From Bin87 sp963666415 (GTDB taxonomy: Bacteria; Chloroflexota; Dehalococcoidia; Lucifugimonadales; UBA3495), in NCBI GenBank assembly GCA_963666415.2, contig CAXXPD010000002.1, positions 434,001 to 498,000 on the forward strand: a stretch of 64,000 bases of DNA, in the 5' to 3' direction. Position numbers and translations under genes: made by a program. Shown piece after piece: positions 54,990-63,695 of the stretch. The notes below the pieces were generated by a model. It ran no database searches, was not told the origin of the DNA, and worked only from the letters and a program-made list of their open reading frames with translations. Every line of letters starts with the position of its first letter. Position 1 is the stretch's first letter.

Positions 54990-56525
54990 ACAGTTACTGG
55001 CTGGGCACCACCACCTCCGCCAACGCCCAGGTGCGGCCCTTCGCTGAACCCCTGGTTCATACCGACCGTTTCGATGGATCCCTACAGGCCGGGCTGGCCA
55101 CCAGTTGGGAAATCTCCAAGCCCGACGGAACCCAATGGGTCTTCCGACTTCGGGAAGGCGTTCAGTTCCACCACGGCTGGGGCGAATTCACAGCCAAAGA
55201 CGTACCCCATTCGGCGGCCCTGATTACCCAGGAAGAAGCCATCGCCACCGACACCGGCCTGTTCCGTGGCCTCTTTGGGGAAACCCAGGACGAACTGTTG
55301 CAGAACATTCGCGTAGTCGACGACTACACCGTGGAGTTCAACCTGCGGCGTCCCGAAGCGGCGATGGACTTCGTCGTCTCTGCCCAGCAGGGTAACTACT
55401 TCATGTACAGCAAGGATCAGTGGGATGCCGAGGGCTTTCAGGGCTACATTGACGGAGCCGCCGGCAACGGTCCCTGGCAGTACGAGAGCCGCCAGTTGGG
55501 CGGCGGGGGTAACATCCTTTACTCCCGCGTCGAAGACCATTGGCGCCAAACGCCATTCTGGGCGGAGATGGAACAGATCAACACGCCAGAGCCGGCCACC
55601 CGGTTGGCCAACCTGCTGACCGCCCAGGTGCAGATCGCGGAAGTCAACCGCGACCTCCACCCGGACGCCAAGGGCGGCGGCATGATTATCGTGGAAAGCG
55701 AGTTGCCTTCCATCCAGGTTGCTTTCGTCATGGGCGGCATCTACTCGCCGTTGAGCCCGTTCCACGATCCATCGGATCCGCACCTGGACATTCGCGTTCG
55801 GGAGGCCATAAACCGGGCCATCAACCGCGAGGAAATCAACGAGCAATTGTTCAGCGGCTTCGGCTCACCCCACCCGGTCTGGGGATTCCACGCCAGCCTC
55901 CCCGGTTGGAGCAACCGTTGGGCCGAAGAATTTGACGCGAAGTATGGCTTCGACCCGGACCGGGCGCGGGAGCTGATCAAGGAATCGGGACACGAGGGCT
56001 ACCCGCTCAAGCTGATCATCACCCAGCTCTCCGGCGTGCCAGAAATGATCCCCATGGCGGAAGCCGCCATCACCTACCTCAAGGATGTTGGCATCGACGT
56101 GGAGGCGGAAGAGATGGAATGGGCCCGGTTCCGCGCCGATTACTACGTGCATGGCAATACGCACGGCACCATGGCACCAATTCGCGGCACCTTGCGCCCC
56201 GCCGAGGTTACGCTCCGGTTCTACAACCGCAGCGGACCGGAAGGTTTCCAGCGCATCGTCCCCGACCCAAGGCTCGACGAGCTGTACCAGCTAGCCATTT
56301 CGGCAGTCGATCCTGAAGCCAAGGCTAGCGCCCTGCGGGAAGCCGGCGACATCAAGTTCGACCAGTACGCCGAGGTTCCCATCGTCTGGCTGCCCAGCCA
56401 AATCGCCATCAACCCTGAAGAGGTGGGCGAGTTCATCTGGCCCGGCAACATCAACACCGCCATCACTCATACCGAGTACATCACCACCGCCCAATAAGCG
56501 TGGCGATCCGGTATTCGCTAATTTG

Positions 56526-56554
56526 GTAAGGTCGCCCGCAAACGGCGACCTTAC
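56526..56554 (+). terminator. Hairpin after the binding-protein gene
   Basis: Perfect 11-bp stem GTAAGGTCGCC / GGCGACCTTAC with a 7-base loop, 29 bases after the stop codon and before the permease gene. No T run follows, so it may be an intercistronic processing or attenuation hairpin rather than a full terminator. Confidence 0.5.
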
Positions 56555-56610
56555 ATGCGCAACACCGCAAAGTTCCGAGCAGTCACCCATCAGGAACCGG
56601 GGATTATTCA

Positions 56611-57531
56611 TTGCAAAGGTACATTGTAGTCCGCATAGCACAATCCTTAGTGGCTCTGTTGATCCTGACGGTCATCGTGTTCAGCCTGGCCCGTATCGCC
56701 GGCAACCCTCTGGACGTGCTGTTACCGTTGGAAGCAACCGTTGAGGATGCCGAACGAGTGAAGGCCGCCTGGGGGCTGGACAGACCTCTCCACATCCAGT
56801 ATTTCAAGTTCCTGGGCAACGCCCTCACCGGCGATTTCGGCGAATCCATCAAACACCGCGACGTACAGGCAATAGATCTGGTCATGGCCGCGCTGCCAGC
56901 CACAGCACAACTCGCGGGTCTGGCGCTAGTGGTTGCCGTCGCAATAGCAATTCCCGTTGGTGTGCTCTCGGCGGTGAAGAAGGACACGGTGTTCGACTAC
57001 ATCGGCAAAATGGTGGCCCTCACCGGCCAGTCGATCCCGGCCTTCTGGCTGGGTCTGGTGCTGATGTGGATTTTCGCCGTCCATCTTGGCCTGGTCCCAA
57101 CCTCCGGCAAATCAGGCATCGGATCATTCATTTTGCCGGCCATTGCCATCGGCTGGTTCCAGGTCGCCGCCCTGATGCGATTGGTACGCTCCTCCATGCT
57201 GGACGTGCTCGACTCCGAATACGTCAAGTTGGCCCGGATCAAGGGACTATCGGAGAGCAAGGTGGTGTGGAAGCATTGCCTGCGTAACGCCGCCATCGCG
57301 CCCTTCACCTACTTCGCGCTCATATTGGGATCTCTCCTGGTGGACAGCGTCAGCATCGAGTTCGTGTTTGCCTGGCCCGGCGTGGGGCAACTTGCTGTGA
57401 ACAGTACCATCGCCCGTGACTTTCCGGTGATTCAGGCCGTCGTTATTGTATTTTGCGTTATCTACATCACCGCCAACCTTCTCGTGGATATTGGCTACGC
57501 CTACGTTGACCCGCGGATCCGGTACAGCTAA
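56611..57531 (+). CDS. Peptide ABC transporter permease, DppB/OppB type
   Basis: 306 residues with a TTG start. Six hydrophobic segments; the opening MQRYIVVRIAQSLVALLILTV and VKAAWGLDRPLHIQYFKFLG are typical of DppB. The EAA-like loop (DSEYVKLARIKGLSESKVVWKH) contacts the ATPase, and EFVFAWPGVGQLAVNSTIARD is conserved. Intact itself, but its binding-protein partner upstream is destroyed and the partner permease is frameshifted; no ATPase gene is in the window. Confidence 0.92.
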   Translation: MQRYIVVRIAQSLVALLILTVIVFSLARIAGNPLDVLLPLEATVEDAERVKAAWGLDRPLHIQYFKFLGNALTGDFGESIKHRDVQAIDLVMAALPATAQLAGLALVVAVAIAIPVGVLSAVKKDTVFDYIGKMVALTGQSIPAFWLGLVLMWIFAVHLGLVPTSGKSGIGSFILPAIAIGWFQVAALMRLVRSSMLDVLDSEYVKLARIKGLSESKVVWKHCLRNAAIAPFTYFALILGSLLVDSVSIEFVFAWPGVGQLAVNSTIARDFPVIQAVVIVFCVIYITANLLVDIGYAYVDPRIRYS

Positions 57532-57675
57532 ACAGACGACCTACTGAACAGGCCACCTGCTAAACGAACCGCCTTTTAACGGACCAGCATCGCTACCGAT
57601 ACTTTTCCCATCACGGGAACCAGTCCGCGTGTTTCCACACGCCCGCCATCGATTCAAAATAGGAGATTCTGCGAC

Positions 57676-58616
57676 ATGGCTGTAGAAGACCGAACCGGTC
57701 TGGTTCCGACCGCCGCCCAGGCTGCTGGGGCGGACGATGCTCCCCAACCCGCTGGTTCCCGGCTGGGACGCTTCTTTCGCGAGGCTCGTCGATACCCCAT
57801 CCTCCCGATCATCATCCTGATGGTGGTTCTGATTATTCCGGCTATTTTTGCCGACCAGATCGCGCCCCACGATCCCACCAGGGGAAACCTGGGCAAACGT
57901 TTGACGCCTCCCATGTGGCAGGACGGCGGGTCCAGCGAAAATATCCTGGGCACCGACAAGGGAGGACGCGACATTCTGTCCCGCATCATCTATGGCAGCC
58001 GCATTTCGGTCATCATCGCCCTCATCGCCATCGTGGTCAGTGGCATTTTTGGCACTACCCTGGGCATCGTCGCCGGATACTGGGGTGGCTGGGTGGACGC
58101 CGTGATTATGCGGCTGGTAGACATCTCCCTGTCCATCCCCATTATCCTGCTGGGTCTGGTGTGGTGGCCGCGTTGGGGGCGCGCACTTCCACCGTGATCG
58201 GCGTGATCGTCGTTTTGCTGTGGTCACGCTACTCCCGGCTGGCCCGCGGCGAAACACTATCGGTAAGGGTGCAGGACTTTGTAGCCCGGGCCCAGGTGGC
58301 AGGATCTTCGCACCGCCGGATCATGCTCCGGCACGTGCTGCCCAACGTCTTCAACAGCCTGGTGGTGCTGGCTACGCTACAGGTGGGTTTTGTCATCATC
58401 CTCGAAAGCACGCTGAGCTTCCTGGGCGCCGGCGTCCCCCGCCTCAATCCGGCCTGGGGGTTGATGATCTCCGATGGGCGTGAACTGGTCGCCTCCGCCG
58501 AAGGGTGGTGGGTCTCGCTGCTGCCCGGCATGGCCATCATGCTGGTGGTGCTCAGCATGAACCTGCTGGGCGACTGGCTCCGCGACCGGCTGGACCCGAA
58601 GCAACGGCAGGTGTAA
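57676..58616 (+). pseudogene. Peptide ABC transporter permease, DppC/OppC type, frameshifted
   Basis: The N-terminal half (57676 to about 58158) has LGTDKGGRDILSRIIYGSRI and VSGIFGTTLGIVAGYWGG. After IPIILLGLV the frame is lost; the next frame supplies VAALGARTSTVIGVIVVLLW, RLARGETLSVRVQDFVARAQ and LNPAWGLMISDGRELV to 58616. Restoring one T near 58160 (GTG TTG GTG GCC) rebuilds a normal ~313-residue DppC. Either gene decay or a sequence error. Confidence 0.88.
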
Positions 58617-58643
58617 TCCACTACCCACCAATCCTGCTTAACA

Positions 58644-58674
58644 AAGTTGGGGCGACACACTGTCGCCCCAACTT
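58644..58674 (+). terminator. Strong hairpin at the end of the transporter operon
   Basis: Perfect 14-bp stem AAGTTGGGGCGACA / TGTCGCCCCAACTT with a CAC loop, 28 bases after the permease stop. No poly-T tail follows (GCATATCAG). Its position at the operon end supports transcription termination or 3'-end protection. Confidence 0.6.
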
Positions 58675-58837
58675 GCATATCAGTTTCCCGCTCCCGATGA
58701 CCGGCGGCCAACCGCGGTCGCATCCTGCCCGCAGGTATGGCGGTATTGGGCCGGGTAATCTACAATGGGCCGGCGACTATTGCTCAGCGCGGCGCCGATG
58801 CGGTTGACTGCGCTGCTACCAGTGAGGAGGGAACATT

Positions 58838-59938
58838 TTGAAGGTAAAAGCTGCTGTTTTGTGGGAAGTGGGCCAGCCGATGGAGATTCGGGAGGTTGAC
58901 TTGGATGAACCCAAGACCGGCGAAGTGCTGGTTAAGATCGGCTCCGCCGGTATCTGCCGTAGCGACCGACACTTTATGCACGGCGACGCACCAATCGCCA
59001 TCCCCGTAGTGCTGGGACACGAGGGCGCCGGCACCGTCGTCCAGACCGGCCCCGGCGTAACGCTGGCTCAGGAAGGCGACCAGGTGATACTGTCCTTCGT
59101 GCCCGCCTGCGGACGCTGCCGCTCTTGCCTCGAAGGCCACAGCAACCTTTGCGACCTCCATGGCGCCACCGGCGCCAACATGCTCGACGGCACGACCCGA
59201 CTCCACGCCGACGGCAAGGACATCCACCACATGGGCAAGGTGGCCTGCTTTGCCGATTACGCTGTCATCCCCGAAACCGGCGTCGTGCCCGTAACCAGCG
59301 GCCTGCCCATGGACAAGGCCGCCATGATTGGCTGCTCGGTTACCACCGGCGTCGGCGCCGCCCTGTATAGCGCGGAAATCAAGGCCGGCAGCACGGTCGC
59401 CGTCATCGGCTGCGGTGGCGTGGGTCTCAACGTCATCATGGGCGCCGCACTGGCCAACGCCGGCAAGATCATCGCGGTGGACATCCGCGAAGCCCAGCTG
59501 GAGTTCGCCATGCGCTTCGGCGCCACCCACACCGTCAACGCTGCCGATCAGGATCCGGTGCGGCAGGTCAGAGACCTAACCGACGGCCGCGGCGCTGACT
59601 ATACTTTCGAGGTCTTCGGCAGCGCCGACACGACCAAAGCCGCCTACGAAATGGCCGGCAAGCGCGGCATCGTAACCGTCGTCGGCATCGCTCCCTGGGG
59701 ACAGGAAGCCTCCATCAACGCTGTCGACCTCGTGCGCAACGAGAAGACCCTGCGCGGCTCCTACTACGGCTCCGCCCGCTCCCGCACTGACATGCCCGTG
59801 ATGGTCGACCTCTACCAGTCAGGCAAGCTCAATCTGGACGACCTGGTGGTCCGCCACTACACCCTGGACCAGGTCAACGAAGCCTACGCAGACCTGGACC
59901 GGGGAGAAATCGGCCGCGGCGCCATAATGTTCGACTAG
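58838..59938 (+). CDS. Zinc-dependent alcohol dehydrogenase
   Basis: 366 residues with a TTG start behind a strong GAGGAGGG site. Medium-chain dehydrogenase: GICRSDRHFMHG (catalytic Zn Cys), VLGHEGAGTVVQTGPGV, structural zinc CGRCRSCLEGHSNLC, and the NAD-binding VIGCGGVGLNVIMGAALANAG. It resembles class III/benzyl alcohol-type enzymes. Ends in TAG. Substrate unknown. Confidence 0.9.
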   Translation: MKVKAAVLWEVGQPMEIREVDLDEPKTGEVLVKIGSAGICRSDRHFMHGDAPIAIPVVLGHEGAGTVVQTGPGVTLAQEGDQVILSFVPACGRCRSCLEGHSNLCDLHGATGANMLDGTTRLHADGKDIHHMGKVACFADYAVIPETGVVPVTSGLPMDKAAMIGCSVTTGVGAALYSAEIKAGSTVAVIGCGGVGLNVIMGAALANAGKIIAVDIREAQLEFAMRFGATHTVNAADQDPVRQVRDLTDGRGADYTFEVFGSADTTKAAYEMAGKRGIVTVVGIAPWGQEASINAVDLVRNEKTLRGSYYGSARSRTDMPVMVDLYQSGKLNLDDLVVRHYTLDQVNEAYADLDRGEIGRGAIMFD

Positions 59939-60025
59939 GAGCGCGTCCTTCTAGTCAACTGTCACCACAGCGACCAACGGAACCCAGACGGCGTTGATCG
60001 CTGGGCGTGCTTTTGCTGAAGATCC

Positions 60026-60122
60026 CACCCTAACCCTAACCCTCTCCCATCGAGGGAGAGGGGATTCAACCGCACCGCTCGAAATGGCCCCTCTCCCCGG
60101 GGGAGAGGGGTTGGGGTGAGGG
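60026..60122. repeat. Two CCCTCTCCC-type repeats
   Basis: One in reverse order at about 60026-60063 (CACCCTAACCCTAACCCTCTCCC...GGGAGAGGGG), one at about 60087-60122 (CCCCTCTCCCC...GGGGAGAGGGG then TTGGGGTGAGGG). Located between the alcohol dehydrogenase and the GrdB-like gene. Confidence 0.75.
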
Positions 60123-60160
60123 CAAACCGTTAACCAACTAAACTATTCGGGAGTAATCAA

Positions 60161-61210
60161 ATGCCACGCTTGGAAATACTGTCCGAAGTGCAACGCCGCA
60201 TGCTGGGGTTCTTCCCCTGCATGGAATCCGACGACGTGCCCTGGACACCGCTGGCCAAAGACCTGTCAGACAGCACGGTCGCCATCGTCACCACCGCCGG
60301 GCTGCACCTGCGCGACGACAAGCCCTTCAACCGCGACCATCCGGGCGGCGAGTCCACCTACCGCATCATCCCCAGCGATTCTGACACCGCCGATATCGTC
60401 CAGAGCCACTTCAGCATCGGCTTCGACCGCACCACCATCTATCGGGACATCAACATCACCTTCCCCATCGACCGGATGCGCGAGTTGGCCGAGCAGGGCA
60501 AGATCGGCAAGGTTGCGCCCGACCACTACTCCTTCATGGGCGCCCTGCGCGACTGCACCATCGTCGCCGAGCAGACCGGCCCCAAGGTTGCCCAGCGCCT
60601 CAAAGGCGAGGGCGTCAACCTGGTGTTCCTGACCCCCACTTGACCCCTCTGCACCCACGCCGTGAGCGTGCTAGCTAGGGTGTTCGAGGCCGCGGGCCTG
60701 ACCACCGTCGCGGTGGCGCTGGTGCGGGAACACGCCGAACGAACCCGACCCTCCAGGGCATTGTGGGTGCCGTTCTACTTCGGCTACGCCATGGGCCGCC
60801 CTGACGACCCGGCTTTCCAGCACAAGGTCCTGGCCGCAGCGCTGGACACGTTGAACGCCGGCGCCGGCCCCGTCCTGGTCGACTATCCCGACGACGCCGG
60901 CCCCATCGGACTGCCCCAGGCATCCGAGGTAACGGCCAACGGCAACGGCAGTAGCAACGACAATGGCAGCGGCGAACGCCCTACCCTGAGCGCCGCCGAC
61001 GAGATAACCGCCCTACGCAGCTACTACGAGCGTTGGATCGAGCAACGAGGCCGCACCGCCGTCGGCCTCACCGGCGTACCCCAGCGACGGTTCCGCGGCA
61101 TCATCCGCTTCCTGGAGGCCTACGCCGATTTCGACGACGCCGATTTCGACGAGCGCCCCGCAGACGTCACAGTCACCCAGTTCGTCCGCTACTGCGCCGA
61201 CGACCTCTAG
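60161..61210 (+). CDS. GrdB-like reductase family protein, candidate selenoprotein
   Basis: Resembles the glycine/betaine/D-proline reductase selenoprotein B family. The first 160 codons (STVAIVTTAGLHLRDDKPFN ... HYSFMGALRDCTIVAEQTGP ... VNLVFLTPT) are followed by TGA (60641-60643). The same frame then continues PLCTHAVSVLARVFEAAGLT, YFGYAMGRPDDPAFQHKVLA and more to a TAG at 61208-61210. Past that, 57 further family-like codons (FCYEARMAQRPNDAEPDIHR ... AYGLSR) run to TGA 61382-61384. Reading TGA as selenocysteine gives U-P-L-C, the redox motif position that is Cys in relatives. An N/S/G-rich insert is present. Alternatively it is a pseudogene with two nonsense changes. Confidence 0.7.
60652..60682 (+). 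promoter_or_regulatory. SECIS-like hairpin after the in-frame TGA
   Basis: Stem CACGC / GCGTG with a five-base loop CGTGA containing GU, about 19 bases after the TGA, inside the distance known for bacterial SECIS elements. The stem can be lengthened by CACCC / GGGTG with a one-sided bulge. It lies within codons of the downstream frame, as bacterial SECIS elements do. Confidence 0.5.
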
Positions 61211-61422
61211 GCCTTCTGCTACGAGGCGCGGATGGCGCAGCGTCCCAACGACGCCGAGCCTGACATCCACCGCTGGTTCTGGGGCGAAACCGCCGTGGGC
61301 GCCCTCATCGACAGCATCACCCAACGCCTAACCGCGACCGGCGACGCCAGGCTGGCAGCCACGGCCTACGGCCTGTCGCGCTGAACACCCCCATCCCTCG
61401 ATGGGAGGCCTTTGTCTAACCT

Positions 61423-61455
61423 GTCATTGCGAAGGGCGTAGCGACGTGGCAATCT
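61423..61455. repeat. CATTGCGAG-type repeat, left-arm fragment
   Basis: GTCATTGCGAAGGGCGTAGC followed by GACGTGGCAATCTTGG. The remaining sequence up to 61539 shows no gene. Confidence 0.6.
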
Positions 61456-61539
61456 TGGCCTGAGCATGATGACCGTCGCCCCGGTCCGGCCATGGATATT
61501 CCGGCCGGCGCCGGCACGATGGTGATGCAATGGTCTATT

Positions 61540-61565
61540 CGATGGGAGAGGGCTGGGGTCAAGGC
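61540..61565. repeat. CCCTCTCCC-type repeat, right-half remnant
   Basis: GATGGGAGAGGGCTGGGGTC followed by AAGGC; only the GGGAGAGGG arm and the trailing GGGGT-type part are present. It abuts the 3' end of the mscS-like gene. Confidence 0.55.
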
Positions 61566-62821
61566 TAACCCCCCGGACATTCTCCCCCCGGCCCGTCCCC
61601 TCCGCCGTTTTCGGCCACCGGCGTGTCCACCGCCACGGCGTGCTCGGTGATCACCGGCATCGCCGACTCCCTGGCGGCCACGGCTCCCGCCGGCACGGGC
61701 AACCCGTCCGGAGACGCCCATCCCTCGGGGAAGTGCAGCGTCCGCACCGGGTAGTTGATCGTGATGCCCTCGGCGTTCAGGCGGGCGTGGAGCTGCTTTA
61801 CCAGCTCGCTGCGAACCTCGAAGCTGGCCAGCCGATCCCTCGCCTGCATGAATAGCCAGAAGTCGATGTTGCTTTCGCCAAAGGCGTCGTAACCGAAGTA
61901 CGCCCCGTAGGACCGCACTGCGCCCGGATGCTCCGCCAGCACCCGGCGCATCACCTCCTGGCTCACCGTCTCCACCAGCTGCAGGTCGCTTTCGTAGGCC
62001 ACTCCGCAGGTCAGGTACACGTTCACGTGGGCGTCGGGCTTGCTGTAATTGGTGATAATCGTCTCGGCAAACCGCGAGTTGGGAATGATGACCAGGTTGT
62101 TGGACCAGGTACGCAGCCGGGTGCTGCGCCAGTTGACGTCCACCACGTAGCCGCTGACGCCGCCCTCCATCTCGATGTAATCGCCCTGATTGACCACGCC
62201 TTCGGTGATGACGTAGGTGCCGGCGAAGAGGTTGCTGAGCGTCGGCTGAAGCGCCAGGGCCACGGCCAGGCCGCCGATGCCCAGGCCGGCGATGAGCGGG
62301 CTGATGTTGATTCCCAGAATGTCCAGCGACACCATGCCGGCCATGGCGAAAACGACTATCACCATACCCCGCCGCGCCAGGGGCAACGCCCAGTTGCTGG
62401 TGCCGGCTGCTGCATCGGTGCTTTCCAAATGGCTCTGCAGCCAGCGCAGCGTCGCCGACCCGAGGGCGTTGATCAGGATTGCGCCGGTAATCACCGCAGT
62501 GAACCCGGCCGCTTTGTTCACTACGTCCTGCACGGACGGCGGCAGCGATAACGGGACGGTTAGCGCCAGATACAACCCCAGCAGGATGATGTACGCCGTG
62601 ATCGGGCCGCGCGCCGCCGAAACCACCCGGTCATCCAGATCGCCCGACGTTACGTTGGACAACCGTATCAGCAATTTGAATATCACCTTGCTGAACAGCG
62701 CGGCTATCAACAACGCCACCGCCAGAGTGACGAGGCTCACCACCACGTCAAACCACGTTACGTCGGCGGCGGCAAATGTGTCTGCCAGCGACCGGAACCA
62801 GTTGCTAATAGATTGTCCCAT
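61565..62821 (-). CDS. MscS family mechanosensitive ion channel
   Basis: 418 residues. Several N-terminal hydrophobic segments (WFDVVVSLVTLAVALLIAAL and others), then the pore-lining helix and beta domain: GIGGLAVALALQPTLSNLFA, GVVNQGDYIEMEGGVSGYVV, DVNWRSTRLRTWSNNLVIIP and NSRFAETIITNYS, all MscS signatures. Releases solutes on hypo-osmotic shock. A Gly/Pro-rich C-terminal tail; ends in TAG. Confidence 0.92.
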   Translation of the reverse strand: MGQSISNWFRSLADTFAAADVTWFDVVVSLVTLAVALLIAALFSKVIFKLLIRLSNVTSGDLDDRVVSAARGPITAYIILLGLYLALTVPLSLPPSVQDVVNKAAGFTAVITGAILINALGSATLRWLQSHLESTDAAAGTSNWALPLARRGMVIVVFAMAGMVSLDILGINISPLIAGLGIGGLAVALALQPTLSNLFAGTYVITEGVVNQGDYIEMEGGVSGYVVDVNWRSTRLRTWSNNLVIIPNSRFAETIITNYSKPDAHVNVYLTCGVAYESDLQLVETVSQEVMRRVLAEHPGAVRSYGAYFGYDAFGESNIDFWLFMQARDRLASFEVRSELVKQLHARLNAEGITINYPVRTLHFPEGWASPDGLPVPAGAVAARESAMPVITEHAVAVDTPVAENGGGDGPGGECPGG

Positions 62822-62871
62822 ACGTTCCCGCGTTATCGGTTAGCGTGCGGAGCATATTCTACGCCGTTCAC

Positions 62872-63657
62872 TTATTCGATGCGTTGCAACCGTCGCCGCA
62901 CCGATTCGACAATTTTCGGCAATAGCTCGCCGGCCGGCCCGTTGATGGCAACGCTGGCCGCATGGGTCAGCTGCGTTGGCCCAGGATTGACCTCGATGAC
63001 CCGGGCCCCCAACTCCCTGGCCAGCAGGGGGAATTGCGCCGCCGGGTTTACGGTGCCGGAGGTGCCGACCAGCAGCACGGTATCGCAGCGCCGCACCTCG
63101 GCAAAGCAGGCATCCAGCGTGGCACGCGGTATCGGCTCGCCGAACATCACGGTGTCCAGCTTGATGACGCCGCCGCACGTCGGGCATATCGGAGGCACGT
63201 CGCCAATGATGTAACCGGCGCGCGGCCACCGCCCTCCGCAGCTCACGCAACGCAGGTAGTTGCGGTTGCCGTGAATCTCCAGCAGCGCCCGGCTGCCCGC
63301 CTGACCGTGCAGGTCGTCTACATTTTGGGTAATTACCGCCTTCAGAACACCCATGTCCTCCAGCTGCGCCAACGCCAAATGCCCCGGGTTGGGCGCCGCG
63401 TTGTCCACCGCATCTTTGAGGTCAAAGGTGGGATTGCCCGGCGTTACCTCGTCTTGCAGGCGTCGCTCCCACCAGCCCGCCGGGTCGGCCACGAACTCCC
63501 GATAGGACAGGTTGGTGGGTTGCCCGTATCTGGTCCACAGACCATCCGGCCCGCGGAAGGATGGGATGCCGCTTTCCACCGAAAGTCCGGCGCCGGTGAG
63601 GGAGATGGCATAGGCGGACGCCGCCAGAACGTCGGCCGCAGCCTCGATGTTGTCCAT
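62872..63657 (-). CDS. Sir2-family NAD-dependent protein deacylase
   Basis: 261 residues from ATG 63657; a start 12 codons earlier is possible. AISLTGAGLSVESGIPSFRG (NAD site), ITQNVDDLHGQAG, ALLEIHGN with the catalytic His, zinc pairs CVSCGG...CPTCGG, and LLVGTSGTVNPAAQFP. Removes acyl groups from lysines using NAD+. Lies 38 bases after recF. Confidence 0.93.
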   Translation of the reverse strand: MDNIEAAADVLAASAYAISLTGAGLSVESGIPSFRGPDGLWTRYGQPTNLSYREFVADPAGWWERRLQDEVTPGNPTFDLKDAVDNAAPNPGHLALAQLEDMGVLKAVITQNVDDLHGQAGSRALLEIHGNRNYLRCVSCGGRWPRAGYIIGDVPPICPTCGGVIKLDTVMFGEPIPRATLDACFAEVRRCDTVLLVGTSGTVNPAAQFPLLARELGARVIEVNPGPTQLTHAASVAINGPAGELLPKIVESVRRRLQRIE

Positions 63658-63695
63658 AGTTGCCCTACCTCGTTGAGCCGGAAGTTGCCTCACCG

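Larger units (their letters stand above)
52371..54997 (+). mobile_element. IS66-family element, copy 3 (diverged), carrying IS110
   Basis: Ends GTAACTGTTCAG and (inverted) GTAACTGTTCAGA. Perfect 8-bp target duplication TGGCTGGG (52363-52370 and 54998-55005) within the binding-protein gene. Without IS110 it is about 1.45 kb. Clearly diverged from copies 1 and 2 yet with related ends and transposase. Confidence 0.93.
48444..56497 (+). pseudogene. Peptide ABC transporter substrate-binding protein, broken by serial IS insertions
   Basis: Four pieces (48444-48467, 50702-50707, 52081-52370, 55006-56497) join at element borders into one 603-residue frame with no stop. TTG start; signal peptide MFKPTILLGVSASLLLAFAV with lipobox AVAC; then a Thr/Pro/Ala-rich linker and an SBP_bac_5 domain (ISKPDGTQWVFRLREGVQFH ... 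PEATRLANLL ... IREAINRAINREEI-like block). It would be a lipoprotein that captures oligopeptides or similar solutes for the permeases downstream. Insertions present: IS5, IS701, IS256 copy 2, and IS66 copy 3 carrying IS110. The 55031-56497 fragment could still be translated but has no export signal. Confidence 0.92.
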
